A stretch of DNA of 64,000 nucleotides from contig NZ_QEHM01000003.1 in NCBI RefSeq assembly GCF_003116585.1, positions 606,916 through 670,915 of the forward strand, written 5' to 3'. How positions within the stretch are numbered: position 1 is the first letter of the stretch; every line of letters begins with the position of its first letter. The notes under the pieces were generated by a model. That model was not told the DNA's origin. It worked only from the letters and a program-made list of their open reading frames with translations, and made no database searches. Origin of the DNA: Albibacillus kandeliae (lineage in GTDB: Bacteria > Pseudomonadota > Alphaproteobacteria > Rhodobacterales > Rhodobacteraceae). Shown here piece after piece: positions 12,314 through 20,496 of this stretch. The position numbers and the translations under genes are program-made.

Positions 12314-13957
12314 TCAGGCCCTTGCCTCCGGTGCGAAGACGTCATCAGCCGTCAGTTCTGCGTCTTCATCTTCTTCCGCCTCTTCCTCTTCGAGCTCGGT
12401 CGGATCGACCCAGCCGAGAAGGATGCGGGCGGTCATGACGAGGTTCTGCGCCTCTTCAAGCGAAACGTCGAAGGGCTCGAGAATACCGTCGTCCTTCACC
12501 CGCTCGCCATCGACCGTGGTCCAGCCACCGGCCAGTTCCCAGTCTGCACAGGTCGCGAAATCTTCCAGCGTCTTCACGCCGTCCTTGGCCAGTGCCTCGA
12601 TCATCTGGGGTGTCAGACCCTCGAATTCAACCAGGCTGTCCTCGACACCCAGCGCGCGGGCGTTTTCAAGTGCGGCCTTGTTCTGCGCATCGAGGTAGTC
12701 GCGGGCGCGGGCCTGCAGTTCCTCGGCAGTGCCTTCGTCCACACCGTCGATCACCAGCAGCTCGTCGACGTCGACATAGGCGACTTCCTCGAGGTTGGTG
12801 AACCCTTCGGACACCAGCAGCTGGGCAAAGAACTCGTCGAGGTCCAGCGTGTCCATGAACAGGCGCGTGCGCTGCTCGAACTCGGCCTGACGGCGGCGGC
12901 TCTCTTCTTCCTCGGTCATGATGTCGATGTCGAGTCCGGTCAGCTGCGACGCCAGACGCACGTTCTGACCGCGGCGGCCGATGGCCAGCGACAGCTGTTC
13001 TTCCGGAACCACGACTTCGATCCGCTCGGCTTCCTCGTCGAGAACCACCTTGGTGACTTCCGCCGGTTGCAGCGCGTTGACGAGGAAGGTCGGCTGGTCC
13101 TCGTTCCACGGAATGATGTCGATCTTTTCGCCCTGCAGTTCGTTCACCACGGCCTGCACGCGCGACCCGCGCATACCGACGCAAGCGCCGACGGGGTCGA
13201 TCGAGTTGTCGTAGGAAATAACGGCGATCTTGGCGCGCGAACCCGGGTCACGGGCCACGGCCTTGATCTCGATGATGCCGTCATAGATTTCCGGCACTTC
13301 CATCTTGAAGAGCTCGGCCATAAACTCGGGCGCGGTGCGGGACAGGAAGATCTGCGGGCCGCGGGGCTCGCGGCGCACATCCTTGATGTAGCAGCGGATG
13401 CGGTCGTTCGGGCGATAGGCTTCGCGGCCGATCTTCTCGTTGCGGCGCAGGATCGCTTCGCCAGCGCCCACGTCGACGATGACGTTGCCGTATTCCTCGC
13501 GCTTGACGACACCGTTGATGATGGTGCCGGCGCGGTCCTTGAATTCCTCGTACTGGCGGTCACGCTCGGCTTCGCGCACCTTCTGCAGGATCACCTGCTT
13601 GGCGGATTGCGCCGCGATCCGGCCCAGCTCGACCGGGGGCACTTCCTCGACGAAGGTGTCACCGATCTCCGGGTCGGCCATGTACTGCTTGGCCTGGTCC
13701 ACGGTGAACTCGGCCTGGTAGTTCTCGAGGTCTTCATCGGCAACCACGGTGCGGACGCGGGTAAAGGTCGCGCGGCCGGTCTTGCGGTCGATCTTGACGC
13801 GAATGTCCATCTCGGCGCCGTAGCGGCTCTTGGCGGCACGGGCGAGGCTCTCTTCCATCGCCTCGATCACCAGGCCGGGGTCGATCATCTTTTCCCGGGC
13901 GACGGCCTCGGCGGTTTGCAACAGCTCCAGCTGGTTTGCAGAGGTGATTGCCATCAT
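12314..13957 (-). CDS. nusA: Transcription termination/antitermination factor NusA
   Basis: NusA binds RNA polymerase and controls pausing, intrinsic termination and antitermination. The 547-residue product has the N-terminal polymerase-binding domain, S1 domain (about 135-200), and KH1/KH2 domains ([38 protein letters not shown]). Helix-hairpin-helix repeats follow ([34 protein letters not shown]), then a short acidic C-terminal tail. The start overlaps the rimP stop by four bases (ATGA); a second ATG follows directly and cannot be excluded as the real start. Confidence 0.98.
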   Translation of the reverse strand: MMAITSANQLELLQTAEAVAREKMIDPGLVIEAMEESLARAAKSRYGAEMDIRVKIDRKTGRATFTRVRTVVADEDLENYQAEFTVDQAKQYMADPEIGDTFVEEVPPVELGRIAAQSAKQVILQKVREAERDRQYEEFKDRAGTIINGVVKREEYGNVIVDVGAGEAILRRNEKIGREAYRPNDRIRCYIKDVRREPRGPQIFLSRTAPEFMAELFKMEVPEIYDGIIEIKAVARDPGSRAKIAVISYDNSIDPVGACVGMRGSRVQAVVNELQGEKIDIIPWNEDQPTFLVNALQPAEVTKVVLDEEAERIEVVVPEEQLSLAIGRRGQNVRLASQLTGLDIDIMTEEEESRRRQAEFEQRTRLFMDTLDLDEFFAQLLVSEGFTNLEEVAYVDVDELLVIDGVDEGTAEELQARARDYLDAQNKAALENARALGVEDSLVEFEGLTPQMIEALAKDGVKTLEDFATCADWELAGGWTTVDGERVKDDGILEPFDVSLEEAQNLVMTARILLGWVDPTELEEEEAEEDEDAELTADDVFAPEARA

Positions 13958-14559
13958 TCATTCTCCTCAGAAGAGACCTCGGTCTCGATTTCGTCAAAGG
14001 CGGATTCGTCGAGCGTCTCCGGGGCCGAGCCCGACGCCTTCCGCTGCCTCAGCATTTCCTTGATCAGCTCGTCGGTCAGGACCAGCTTGGCATCAGACAG
14101 CCAGTCGAACTGGAGCCCGATGGTGACGATCTCGTTGCCGCCACCGTCGACGTTGATCAGAACCTCGTCGCCCTCGATCCCGGCCAGCACGCCCTTGAAG
14201 CGGCGGCGCCCGTCGATCATCTCCGAGGTTTCGATCTTGGCCTCGTAACCTTCGTAGGTGTCGAAATCCTTGAGCCGCGTCAGCGGGCGGTCGATGCCGG
14301 GGCTCGACACTTCGAGCGTATACTCGTCGAGGATCGGGTCCTCGACGTCCAGCACGGCCCCCACGGCGTTCGAGATCTCGGCGCAGTCGTCCACCTCGAT
14401 CCCGCCGTCAGGCTTGTCGGCCATGATCTGCAGTGTCGTCGACTTGCCCGACATCAGCCGGATCCGCACGAGTTCGAACCCCATGTCCTCGATGACGGGG
14501 GTGATGATCTCGGCGAGACGCCTGTCGATTGCGGCCTTGGCGATCAGATCGTTTGTCAT
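13954..14559 (-). CDS. rimP: Ribosome maturation factor RimP
   Basis: RimP assists 30S subunit assembly. The 201-residue protein shows the typical [61 protein letters not shown] and a C-terminal SH3-like barrel ending with an acidic extension. It is the first gene of the rimP-nusA-ylxR-infB operon and overlaps nusA by four bases. Its ATG lies only 12 bases downstream of the T-run of an intrinsic terminator, so its messenger RNA must read through that element or start at a promoter I cannot see. Confidence 0.96.
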   Translation of the reverse strand: MTNDLIAKAAIDRRLAEIITPVIEDMGFELVRIRLMSGKSTTLQIMADKPDGGIEVDDCAEISNAVGAVLDVEDPILDEYTLEVSSPGIDRPLTRLKDFDTYEGYEAKIETSEMIDGRRRFKGVLAGIEGDEVLINVDGGGNEIVTIGLQFDWLSDAKLVLTDELIKEMLRQRKASGSAPETLDESAFDEIETEVSSEENE

Positions 14560-14565
14560 AGGTCC

Positions 14566-14594
14566 AAAAACAAAAAAACGGGCCCGCGGCCCGT
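14566..14594 (-). terminator. Intrinsic terminator in the rimP-nusA leader
   Basis: The minus strand reads ACGGGCC-gcg-GGCCCGT, followed by seven T, a G and five T, then 6 bases to the rimP ATG. It could end the upstream pip-solute-binding protein transcript. Because it lies between the only visible promoter-like sequence and rimP, it could also work as an attenuator of the nusA operon. Confidence 0.85.
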
Positions 14595-14614
14595 TGAACT
14601 TACCCGGTGGAGCC

Positions 14615-14631
14615 CTGGGCGAGGTGCCCAG
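14615..14631 (-). other. Leader hairpin upstream of the rimP terminator
   Basis: Inverted repeat CTGGGC-acctc-GCCCAG on the minus strand, 20 bases before the terminator stem and inside the presumed rimP leader. Possible part of an attenuation structure; no known RNA family is recognised. Confidence 0.4.
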
Positions 14632-14649
14632 CGCGCCGCTGTCGAGGGG

Positions 14650-14678
14650 GATATACGCATCCCTGACCGAATCTGCAA
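14650..14678 (-). promoter_or_regulatory. Candidate promoter for rimP-nusA-infB
   Basis: Minus strand TTGCAG, 17-base spacer, TATATC. The hexamers are weak matches (3/6 and 4/6 to the sigma-70 consensus), but the spacing is ideal and the site is well placed. It would give a leader of about 85 bases containing the hairpin and terminator. Confidence 0.4.
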
Positions 14679-14697
14679 GCGGGAAAAGCCCCGGGGA

Positions 14698-15513
14698 TCA
14701 GGCGATCCACCAGCGGGCGGCGATCCGCCCGTCATCCAGCGGGCTGCGCGCACTGACCACCGGCGGAATTCCGACGCCGTGGCGCGCGGCAATCGCCAAG
14801 CGGTCGGCGGCGGGATGGAACTGGTAGCGGTCGCTGCCGTCCAGCACGGTGGCGTCCGGCAGGTAGGCAAGATCCACGTAGCCGTCGCGCAGCGCCTCGG
14901 CCCGCACCACCGGGTCGGGAATGACGACCACGTCGATCCGGTCGGCCCAGCCGGCGTGCCCATCCTTGTAGTGCTGCGCCACGCGCATCGCCTGCAGGTG
15001 GCGCACCTCGTCCATCCGGGTGACATGGTAGACGCCGGTGCCGTATTCCGTGCCGTCGAGCGGCAGGCCGATGGCAAAGGCCGCATCGGCCAGCAGCACG
15101 GGAAGGTCGGGGTTCCCGCGGCTCAGCGTGACCTGCAGGCTGTGCGCGTCCAGCACGCGGAGCTCCTGCAAATCCGGCAGCGCGCCCAGCGCGGTAGAAA
15201 CGTGACGCGCCTGGAACGGGGTTCCGTCCGAGAAACGGGCATCGCGGCGCAAACCAAAGGTCCATTCGGTCGCGCCGGGGTTGCTCTGCCATGCGAGCGC
15301 GAGGTCGGGGCGAAGGATGCCGTCGGGCCCGATCTCGGTCAGCCCGTCGAAGGCCGCGCCGCGCGCGATCCGGGCAAGGCTGCCATCCCGCGGGACCGCC
15401 ATGCGCAGGACACCGCCACGGCTCGGGCGGGCCTTGGCCGAAACGCCGGAGGCCGCGAGAAGCGCGGCGGCCGCACCGGAGGTAAAGAGCGCGCGACGGT
15501 CGATCCGGGTCAT
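14698..15513 (-). CDS. Short Tat-type solute-binding protein (peptide-binding family 5-like)
   Basis: The 271-residue protein has a twin-arginine-like leader (RIDRRALFTSGAAAALLA). It then resembles the first half of family-5 (DppA/OppA-like) periplasmic binding proteins: GGVLRMAVPRDG, FDGLTEIGPDGILRPDLALAW, TEWTFGLRRDARFSDGTPF, and later YVDLAYLPDA. Full-length members are about 500 residues, so most of the second half is missing or rearranged, yet the frame is intact. The start at 15513 overlaps the pip stop by four bases (ATGA). No transporter permease is adjacent, so a transport role is uncertain. Confidence 0.75.
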   Translation of the reverse strand: MTRIDRRALFTSGAAAALLAASGVSAKARPSRGGVLRMAVPRDGSLARIARGAAFDGLTEIGPDGILRPDLALAWQSNPGATEWTFGLRRDARFSDGTPFQARHVSTALGALPDLQELRVLDAHSLQVTLSRGNPDLPVLLADAAFAIGLPLDGTEYGTGVYHVTRMDEVRHLQAMRVAQHYKDGHAGWADRIDVVVIPDPVVRAEALRDGYVDLAYLPDATVLDGSDRYQFHPAADRLAIAARHGVGIPPVVSARSPLDDGRIAARWWIA

Positions 15514-16490
15514 TGCCGCAGATCCTCGGCGATCTCGTCCATGATGCGGACCAGTTCGGCGCTGATGCCCGGCTCGGACAGGGCATGCCCCGCGTTGCGG
15601 ATCAGCTTGAGCCGACCGGCCGGCCAGCGCTGCGACAGTTCCCACGCCGAGACGGGCGGGCAGATCATGTCGTAGCGGCCCTGAACGATGATGCCGGGAA
15701 TATGCCCGATGCGATCCATCTGGTCGAGGATCTGGCCATCCTTCTCGAGGAAGCCGGCATTGATGAAGTAGTGGTTTTCCAGCCGGGCGAAGGCGCGGGC
15801 ATAGTCCCCCGGGCTTTCACCCGACGCGCCGTTCGAATGCACCGAGGCGAGCGCGTTTTCCCACGCTGACCAAGAGCGCCCAAGCCGGGTTTCGACCATG
15901 AGGTCGCCCGAGAACAGCCTCTTGTGATAGGCGCCAATCAGGTCGCCGCGTTCCTCTTCCGGGATCGGCGCGACGAAACGCGCCCAGGTCTCGGGCCAGA
16001 ACCGCCCGGCACCACCGCCATAGAACCAGTCGAGCTCGGCCTTGGTCATCAGGAAGACACCGCGCAGCACCAGCTGGCTGACCCGGTCGGGATGCGACTG
16101 GGCATAGATCAGGGCAAGCGTGGCGCCCCAGCTGCCACCGAAGACGATCCACTGGGAAATGCCCAGTTCCTCGCGGATCAACTCGATATCCGCCACGAGG
16201 TGCCAGGTGGTGTTATCCTCGACCGAGGCATGGGGCCGCGACCGGCCACAACCACGCTGGTCGAACAGAATCACACGGTAGACGTCCGGGTTGAAATAGC
16301 GCCGCATCGCGGGGCTGCACCCGCCGCCGGGACCGCCGTGCAGCACCACGACCGGAATACCTTGAGGATTGCCGCATTGCTCGACATAGAGGCGGTGGCC
16401 CTGTCCAACATCCATCATCCGCTGATCGAACGGGTCGAGTGGCGGATAAAGATACTGAACTGCGCGTTTCTGGTCCGGGTGTTTGTCCAT
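15510..16490 (-). CDS. pip: Prolyl aminopeptidase
   Basis: The 326-residue alpha/beta-hydrolase (peptidase family S33) removes N-terminal proline from peptides in the cytoplasm. It contains HGGPGGGCSP (oxyanion region), FDQRGCGRSRPH, and the nucleophile elbow GGSWGATLAL with Ser at about residue 120. The catalytic Asp is in VQGRYDMICPP and the His is in RNAGHALSEPG. It overlaps the short solute-binding protein by four bases, suggesting a small peptide-use operon. ubiG starts divergently 55 bases away. Confidence 0.95.
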   Translation of the reverse strand: MDKHPDQKRAVQYLYPPLDPFDQRMMDVGQGHRLYVEQCGNPQGIPVVVLHGGPGGGCSPAMRRYFNPDVYRVILFDQRGCGRSRPHASVEDNTTWHLVADIELIREELGISQWIVFGGSWGATLALIYAQSHPDRVSQLVLRGVFLMTKAELDWFYGGGAGRFWPETWARFVAPIPEEERGDLIGAYHKRLFSGDLMVETRLGRSWSAWENALASVHSNGASGESPGDYARAFARLENHYFINAGFLEKDGQILDQMDRIGHIPGIIVQGRYDMICPPVSAWELSQRWPAGRLKLIRNAGHALSEPGISAELVRIMDEIAEDLRQ

Positions 16491-16545
16491 CGAAGACCTA
16501 TATAGTACTCCGCTACAAAAAGGTCATGCTGAGATTGGAATGTAA

Positions 16546-17289
16546 ATGACGCAGTCGACGATTGATGCCGCGGAAGTCGCCAAGTTCGAAGCCATGGCCG
16601 CGGAATGGTGGGATCCGACCGGCAAGTTCAAACCTCTGCACATGATGAATCCCTGCCGTCTGGACTACATCACCCGCCAGATCGCGGGCGAGTTCGACCG
16701 CGACCTTTCCGCTCCCAAACCCTTTGCCGGATTGCGGCTGCTCGACATCGGCTGCGGCGGCGGGCTGCTCTCGGAACCGATGGCCCGGCTGGGTGCCGAG
16801 GTGGTGGGTGCAGACGCCGCCGAGCGCAACATCCCGGTTGCACAGATTCACGCCGAACAGTCCGGGCTCGATATCGATTATCGCAACACCACTGCCGAGG
16901 CGCTGGCCGCTGCCGGAGAGCAGTTCGATGTCGTCCTGAACATGGAAGTCGTCGAGCACGTGGCGGATCCGCTGGCCTATCTTACTGCCTGCCACGATCT
17001 GCTGCGGCCCGGTGGGCTCCACATCTGTTCGACCATCAACCGCAATCCCAAGAGCTATGCCGTCGCCATCGTCGGGGCCGAGGTGGTGATGCGCTGGCTG
17101 CCACGCGGGACCCATGACTGGGCCAAGTTCATCACGCCGGACGAACTGGTTGCGCTGCTGGGCGAGGCCGGTCTGGAACCGGTGGACCGCAAGGGTTTCG
17201 TGTTCAACCCGCTGCTGTGGAGCTGGAGCATCTCGGCGCGCGACCTGTCGGTCAACTACGTCACCGCCTCGCTGAAACCGGCGGCCTGA
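16546..17289 (+). CDS. ubiG: Ubiquinone biosynthesis O-methyltransferase UbiG
   Basis: UbiG carries out both O-methylations in ubiquinone synthesis. The 247-residue protein has the family N-terminus ([27 protein letters not shown]) and SAM-binding motif I ([19 protein letters not shown]). It also has the post-motif region [11 protein letters not shown] and the C-terminal [14 protein letters not shown]. It is divergent from pip and convergent with the marR gene, 4 bases away. Confidence 0.97.
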   Translation: MTQSTIDAAEVAKFEAMAAEWWDPTGKFKPLHMMNPCRLDYITRQIAGEFDRDLSAPKPFAGLRLLDIGCGGGLLSEPMARLGAEVVGADAAERNIPVAQIHAEQSGLDIDYRNTTAEALAAAGEQFDVVLNMEVVEHVADPLAYLTACHDLLRPGGLHICSTINRNPKSYAVAIVGAEVVMRWLPRGTHDWAKFITPDELVALLGEAGLEPVDRKGFVFNPLLWSWSISARDLSVNYVTASLKPAA

Positions 17290-17293
17290 CGGC

Positions 17294-17737
17294 TCAGTCG
17301 CCCGGCTCGAGCCGGGCGCGCAGCTCGCGCAGGACCGGCAGAACCATGCGCACCTTCTCGGCGCCCATGTCGCCGACGACCTCGTTGATCAGTGGCGTGA
17401 TCGAGGCCACCGCGTGGTCACGGGCCTGCCGTCCGGCCGGGCTGATCGCCACCATCTTGCGGCGCGCATCGTCCCAATCGGGGCGGATGTGGACGTAGCC
17501 CGCCCATTCGAGCTTGTTCAGCGTGTTGGTCATGGCCCCGCGGGTCACGTGAAACGTGTGGGCCAACTGCGCGGGTGACCGTTCCTGCCCGACAAAGCAG
17601 AGGTGGTTCAGAACCGAGAAGTGCGAGATCTCCATACCCTTCGGCAAGACCTTGGACAGCCGGTTGCGCACCAGCTGGTCGGCGGTCAGGACTTCGCTGA
17701 ACAAGGCGACAGCCAGAGCGTTCTTGTCTTCGGGCAT
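17294..17737 (-). CDS. MarR family transcriptional regulator
   Basis: The 147-residue protein has the MarR winged helix-turn-helix: ISHFSVLNHLCFVG, QLAHTFHVTRGAMTNTLNKLEWAGYVHIRPDWDDARRKMVAISPAG, then a C-terminal dimerisation helix. MarR proteins usually bind inverted repeats near their own operon and respond to small molecules or oxidants. It is the last gene of a leftward run comF-grxC-nitrilase-marR, 12 bases after the nitrilase stop. An inverted repeat ahead of grxC (18855-18876) is a candidate target; this link is inference. Confidence 0.92.
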   Translation of the reverse strand: MPEDKNALAVALFSEVLTADQLVRNRLSKVLPKGMEISHFSVLNHLCFVGQERSPAQLAHTFHVTRGAMTNTLNKLEWAGYVHIRPDWDDARRKMVAISPAGRQARDHAVASITPLINEVVGDMGAEKVRMVLPVLRELRARLEPGD

Positions 17738-17749
17738 ACGTCTTTCCGG

Positions 17750-18580
17750 TCAGGGACCGTCGAAAGGTCTGACATGGGTCAGGGACGGCACTTTTTTGCG
17801 GGCAATGTCCACAGATGTAGCATCCATGTCAAAAATGTGAATGCCCGGTTCCGTTCCCGCGTCGACCAGCACCTCGCCCCAGGGCGAAACGGCAAGGCTG
17901 TGCCCATGCGTGCGACGGGTCTTGCCCTCGGTCGTGGCATGGACGCCCGTCTGCGCCGGGGCGAGGACAAAGCACCCCGTCTCGATCGCGCGTGCGCGCA
18001 GCAGCGATTCCCAATGGGCCGCGCCGGTCACATGCGAGAACGCTGCCGGAACAGTCAGTACCCGGGCCCCGGCCTGCGCAAGACACTGGTAGAGATGGGA
18101 AAACCGGATGTCGTAGCAGATGGTCATGCCCACCGGCGCGAAATCGGTCTCGGCCAGAACGGCGCGCGTTCCGGGGCGGTAGCCATCGGATTCGCGGTAG
18201 GTTTCCTCGGGGGTCACATCCACGTCGAACATGTGGATCTTGTCGTATTTCGCCCGCACCGTACCATCGGGGCCGATCATGAACGAGCGGTTGGCAAAGC
18301 GTCCGTCGGCGTCATTGGTCTTGAGCCCCAGCGAGCCGATCAGCAGCCAGATGCCAAGGTCGGCAGCCGTCTGCCTTAGACCGGCGAGCGTGAGGTCGTC
18401 TTCTTCGTGCTGCAACACTGCCTGCTGTCGCTTGCGGCTGCCCGAAACGCAGTTCGTCACCTCGGGGGTCAAAACGAACCCGGCTCCCGCGGCGGCGGCT
18501 TCTTCGATGTAGCCGCGCGTCACCGCGAGGTTGGCCTCGGGATCGTCGCTCGACGTCAGCTGGACAAGGGCCGTCTTCAT
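17750..18580 (-). CDS. Carbon-nitrogen hydrolase (nitrilase/Nit1-like amidase)
   Basis: The 276-residue protein has the nitrilase-superfamily triad: Glu40 in VLTPEVTNC, Lys114 in YDKIHMFDVD, and Cys155 in GMTICYDIRF. Motifs PAAFSHVTGAAHW and ARAIETGCFVLAPAQ follow. The YDKIHMFDVD and CYDIRF pattern places it near the Nit1/YbeM and Nit2 groups, which hydrolyse deaminated glutathione or omega-amides. Adjacency to glutaredoxin, whose stop overlaps its ATG (TGATG), makes a glutathione-related role attractive, but the substrate is inferred. Confidence 0.9.
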   Translation of the reverse strand: MKTALVQLTSSDDPEANLAVTRGYIEEAAAAGAGFVLTPEVTNCVSGSRKRQQAVLQHEEDDLTLAGLRQTAADLGIWLLIGSLGLKTNDADGRFANRSFMIGPDGTVRAKYDKIHMFDVDVTPEETYRESDGYRPGTRAVLAETDFAPVGMTICYDIRFSHLYQCLAQAGARVLTVPAAFSHVTGAAHWESLLRARAIETGCFVLAPAQTGVHATTEGKTRRTHGHSLAVSPWGEVLVDAGTEPGIHIFDMDATSVDIARKKVPSLTHVRPFDGP

Positions 18581-18837
18581 CAGGCGGCCAGCAGCGGATC
18601 GAGTTTGCCGTCACGCTCCAGCGCATAGAGATCGTCGCAGCCGCCCACGTGATCCTCGCCAATGAAGATCTGCGGGACGGTATAGCCGCCATGGGCGCGC
18701 TGGATCATCTCGGCCTTGCGGTCGGGGTTCTGAATCACGTCGATCTCGCTGAATGCGACGCCTTTCTGCGTCAGCAGCCGCTTGGCCGCATGACAGTAGC
18801 CGCAGTAGGGCGAGGTGTAGATTTCGACCGGCTTCAT
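18580..18837 (-). CDS. grxC: Glutaredoxin 3
   Basis: The 85-residue protein begins MKPVEIYTSPYCGYCHAAK with the dithiol active site CGYC. It has the cis-proline motif TVPQIFI and the glutathione-binding GGCDDLYALE, all typical of GrxC. It reduces glutathione-mixed disulfides and protein disulfides in the cytoplasm. I chose the ATG at 18837 because an in-frame extension of 33 codons overlaps comF and lacks family similarity. The gene overlaps the amidase by one base. Confidence 0.94.
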   Translation of the reverse strand: MKPVEIYTSPYCGYCHAAKRLLTQKGVAFSEIDVIQNPDRKAEMIQRAHGGYTVPQIFIGEDHVGGCDDLYALERDGKLDPLLAA

Positions 18838-18854
18838 GGCGAGCCCCCGGATGA

Positions 18855-18876
18855 AAGTTTCGTTAACGTGAAACTT
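18855..18876. promoter_or_regulatory. Inverted repeat, possible operator upstream of grxC
   Basis: AAGTTTC-gttaacgt-GAAACTT, with 7-base arms and an 8-base AT-containing spacer. It lies between the comF stop and the grxC start and is too AT-rich and loop-heavy for a terminator. It has the size and symmetry of a MarR-type operator, and a marR gene closes the same gene run. Confidence 0.4.
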
Positions 18877-19594
18877 AGTCATCCTTGGCGACGCGCGCCA
18901 GTACCAGAACGCAAACCCCGGTTGCACCGGCGCCAAGGCAAGCCTCGGTCGAGGCGGCCAGCGTCGCGCCCGAAGTCATGACGTCATCGACCAAAAGCAC
19001 CTGCCGCCCCTGCATCCGATGGGTCCGGCCCGGGTGCGGCGCGATGGCGCCGCGCAGGTTCTCGAACCGCTCCGCCGCCGACTTGCCCTCTTGCGAACCG
19101 GTGCGGCGCGTGCGGACGAGCAGGTCGGGGCAATACTCCAGCCCCGTCTCGCGCGCCAGGGCCTGCACCAGCAGCGCGGATTGGTTGTAGCGCCGCATCA
19201 ACAGGCGGCTCCGGTGCAGCGGGACGGGCGCGATCAGCATGCCGGGCTGCAGCATCTCGCGCGCCGCGCGGGCCATCCACAGGGCGGCGGGGCGCACCAC
19301 CTCGGGCCGATCAGCGTGCTTGAGCGCCAGCACCATCTGGCGCGCCTTGTCGCGATAGAGCAGTGCCGCGCGCCCCTGCGACCAGGGCCGGGGCGTGGCC
19401 ATGCAGTCGTCGCATTCCAGGCGATGCCCGTCGCCAGTACCGGGGAGCGGCACCCCGCAGGACTCGCAGAGGGTGCCGCCGATGAAGGGCGTGTCACCCC
19501 AGCAAGTGCCGCAGAGTCCGAAATCGCTCTGGACAAGGGCGCCGCAGCCGATGCATCGCGGGGGATACAAAAGCTGCACAGCCGTTTGAAACAT
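18875..19594 (-). CDS. comF: ComF family phosphoribosyltransferase-like protein
   Basis: The 239-residue protein has an N-terminal zinc-ribbon region (CIGC, CGTC, CESC, CDDC) and a type I phosphoribosyltransferase fold ending in VLLVDDVMTSGATL. ComF homologues support DNA uptake across the inner membrane. In Rhodobacter capsulatus ComF is needed to receive gene-transfer-agent DNA. I chose the ATG at 19594 (MFQTAVQLLYPPRC), preceded by AAGGCGGG. The longer frame would run into the divergent gene at 19621. Confidence 0.92.
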   Translation of the reverse strand: MFQTAVQLLYPPRCIGCGALVQSDFGLCGTCWGDTPFIGGTLCESCGVPLPGTGDGHRLECDDCMATPRPWSQGRAALLYRDKARQMVLALKHADRPEVVRPAALWMARAAREMLQPGMLIAPVPLHRSRLLMRRYNQSALLVQALARETGLEYCPDLLVRTRRTGSQEGKSAAERFENLRGAIAPHPGRTHRMQGRQVLLVDDVMTSGATLAASTEACLGAGATGVCVLVLARVAKDD

Positions 19595-19620
19595 CCCGCC
19601 TTCGCGCTTAGGTTCCGCCC

Positions 19621-20439
19621 ATGTCATCCGCACCCACCCTTTTCGACCGGTCCGCATTGCTGATGCACCGCGCGCGCGCGTCGGACGATGCCCTGTTCCT
19701 GCACCGCGCGGCGGTGGAGGAGGTTCAGGATCGGCTCTCGATGGTAAACAGAACGTTTAGCGAGCCGGCCATCGTGACGCCTTTTCCCGCGATCTGGCAG
19801 GAGTCCTTCCCGGATGCCCGTTTCGTAGGCGACGAAGACGCGCTCGACCTCGCGCCCGGCGCGCATGACCTCGTGATTCACGCCATGTGCCTGCATTGGG
19901 CCAACGATCCGGTCGGCCAGCTGATCCAGGCCCGCCGCGCACTGCGCAAGGACGGGTTCCTGCTGGCGCTGCTGTTCGGGGCCGACACGCTGAAGGAGCT
20001 CCGCGCGGTTCTGGCCGAGGCCGAGACGCGGGTGACCGGCGGTCTGTCGCCCCGCGTCGCCCCGATGGCCGAGATCCGAGACCTCGGCGCCCTGCTGCAG
20101 CGGGCCGGGCTGGCCTTGCCGGTCGCCGATACCTTGACCCTGACCGCCGATTACCGCGACCTGACCCACCTGCTGCACGACCTGCGCGGCATGGGCGAGA
20201 CCAATGCGCTCTCGAACCGGCTGCGCCGCCCGACGCGCCGCGCGGTCTTCGACGCCGCTGCCGACCTTTATGCCGCGCATTTTGCCACGCCCGAGGGCCG
20301 GTTGACCGCCAGCTTCGAAATCGCCTGCCTGACCGGCTGGGCCCCGGACGAGAGCCAGCAGAAGCCGCTGCGGCCCGGATCGGCCGCGATGCGGCTGGCC
20401 GACGCATTGGGTGCGACGGAAACGCCCTTGCCGGATTGA
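19621..20439 (+). CDS. SAM-methyltransferase-fold protein, NDUFAF5/BioC-like
   Basis: The 272-residue protein resembles the NDUFAF5 branch of BioC-like class I methyltransferases. The best-preserved stretch is HDLVIHAMCLHWANDPVGQLIQARRALRKDGFLLALLFG; TADYRDLTHLLHDLRGMGETNAL and the C-terminal FEIACLTGWAPDESQQKPLRPGSA follow. Human NDUFAF5 hydroxylates a complex I subunit during assembly. The usual glycine-rich SAM motif I (DxGxG) is not visible: the corresponding region reads AIVTPFPAIWQ. Methyl transfer is therefore doubtful. It is divergent from comF by 26 bases and followed by hemH after 57. Confidence 0.8.
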   Translation: MSSAPTLFDRSALLMHRARASDDALFLHRAAVEEVQDRLSMVNRTFSEPAIVTPFPAIWQESFPDARFVGDEDALDLAPGAHDLVIHAMCLHWANDPVGQLIQARRALRKDGFLLALLFGADTLKELRAVLAEAETRVTGGLSPRVAPMAEIRDLGALLQRAGLALPVADTLTLTADYRDLTHLLHDLRGMGETNALSNRLRRPTRRAVFDAAADLYAAHFATPEGRLTASFEIACLTGWAPDESQQKPLRPGSAAMRLADALGATETPLPD

Positions 20440-20496
20440 CCTGCGCGCGTCAGCCTTTATCTGCTCCGCAGACCCCGAGGCCGAGGACCGCACCAC

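Noticed and set aside
9333-14248. Long plus-strand frames antisense to infB and nusA (726 and 871 codons)
   Set aside because: They cover IF-2, YlxR and NusA on the opposite strand and show only shadow composition (His/Asp/Leu/Gly-rich) with no domain.
14560-14697. Initiator tRNA gene (metY) upstream of rimP as in E. coli
   Set aside because: No cloverleaf or CAT anticodon arm can be found in the gap.
17541-17556. Possible fourth parS-like site CGGGTCACGTGAAACG
   Set aside because: Only 12 of 16 matches, one arm lost, inside the marR coding region, and more than 35 kb from the parAB cluster.
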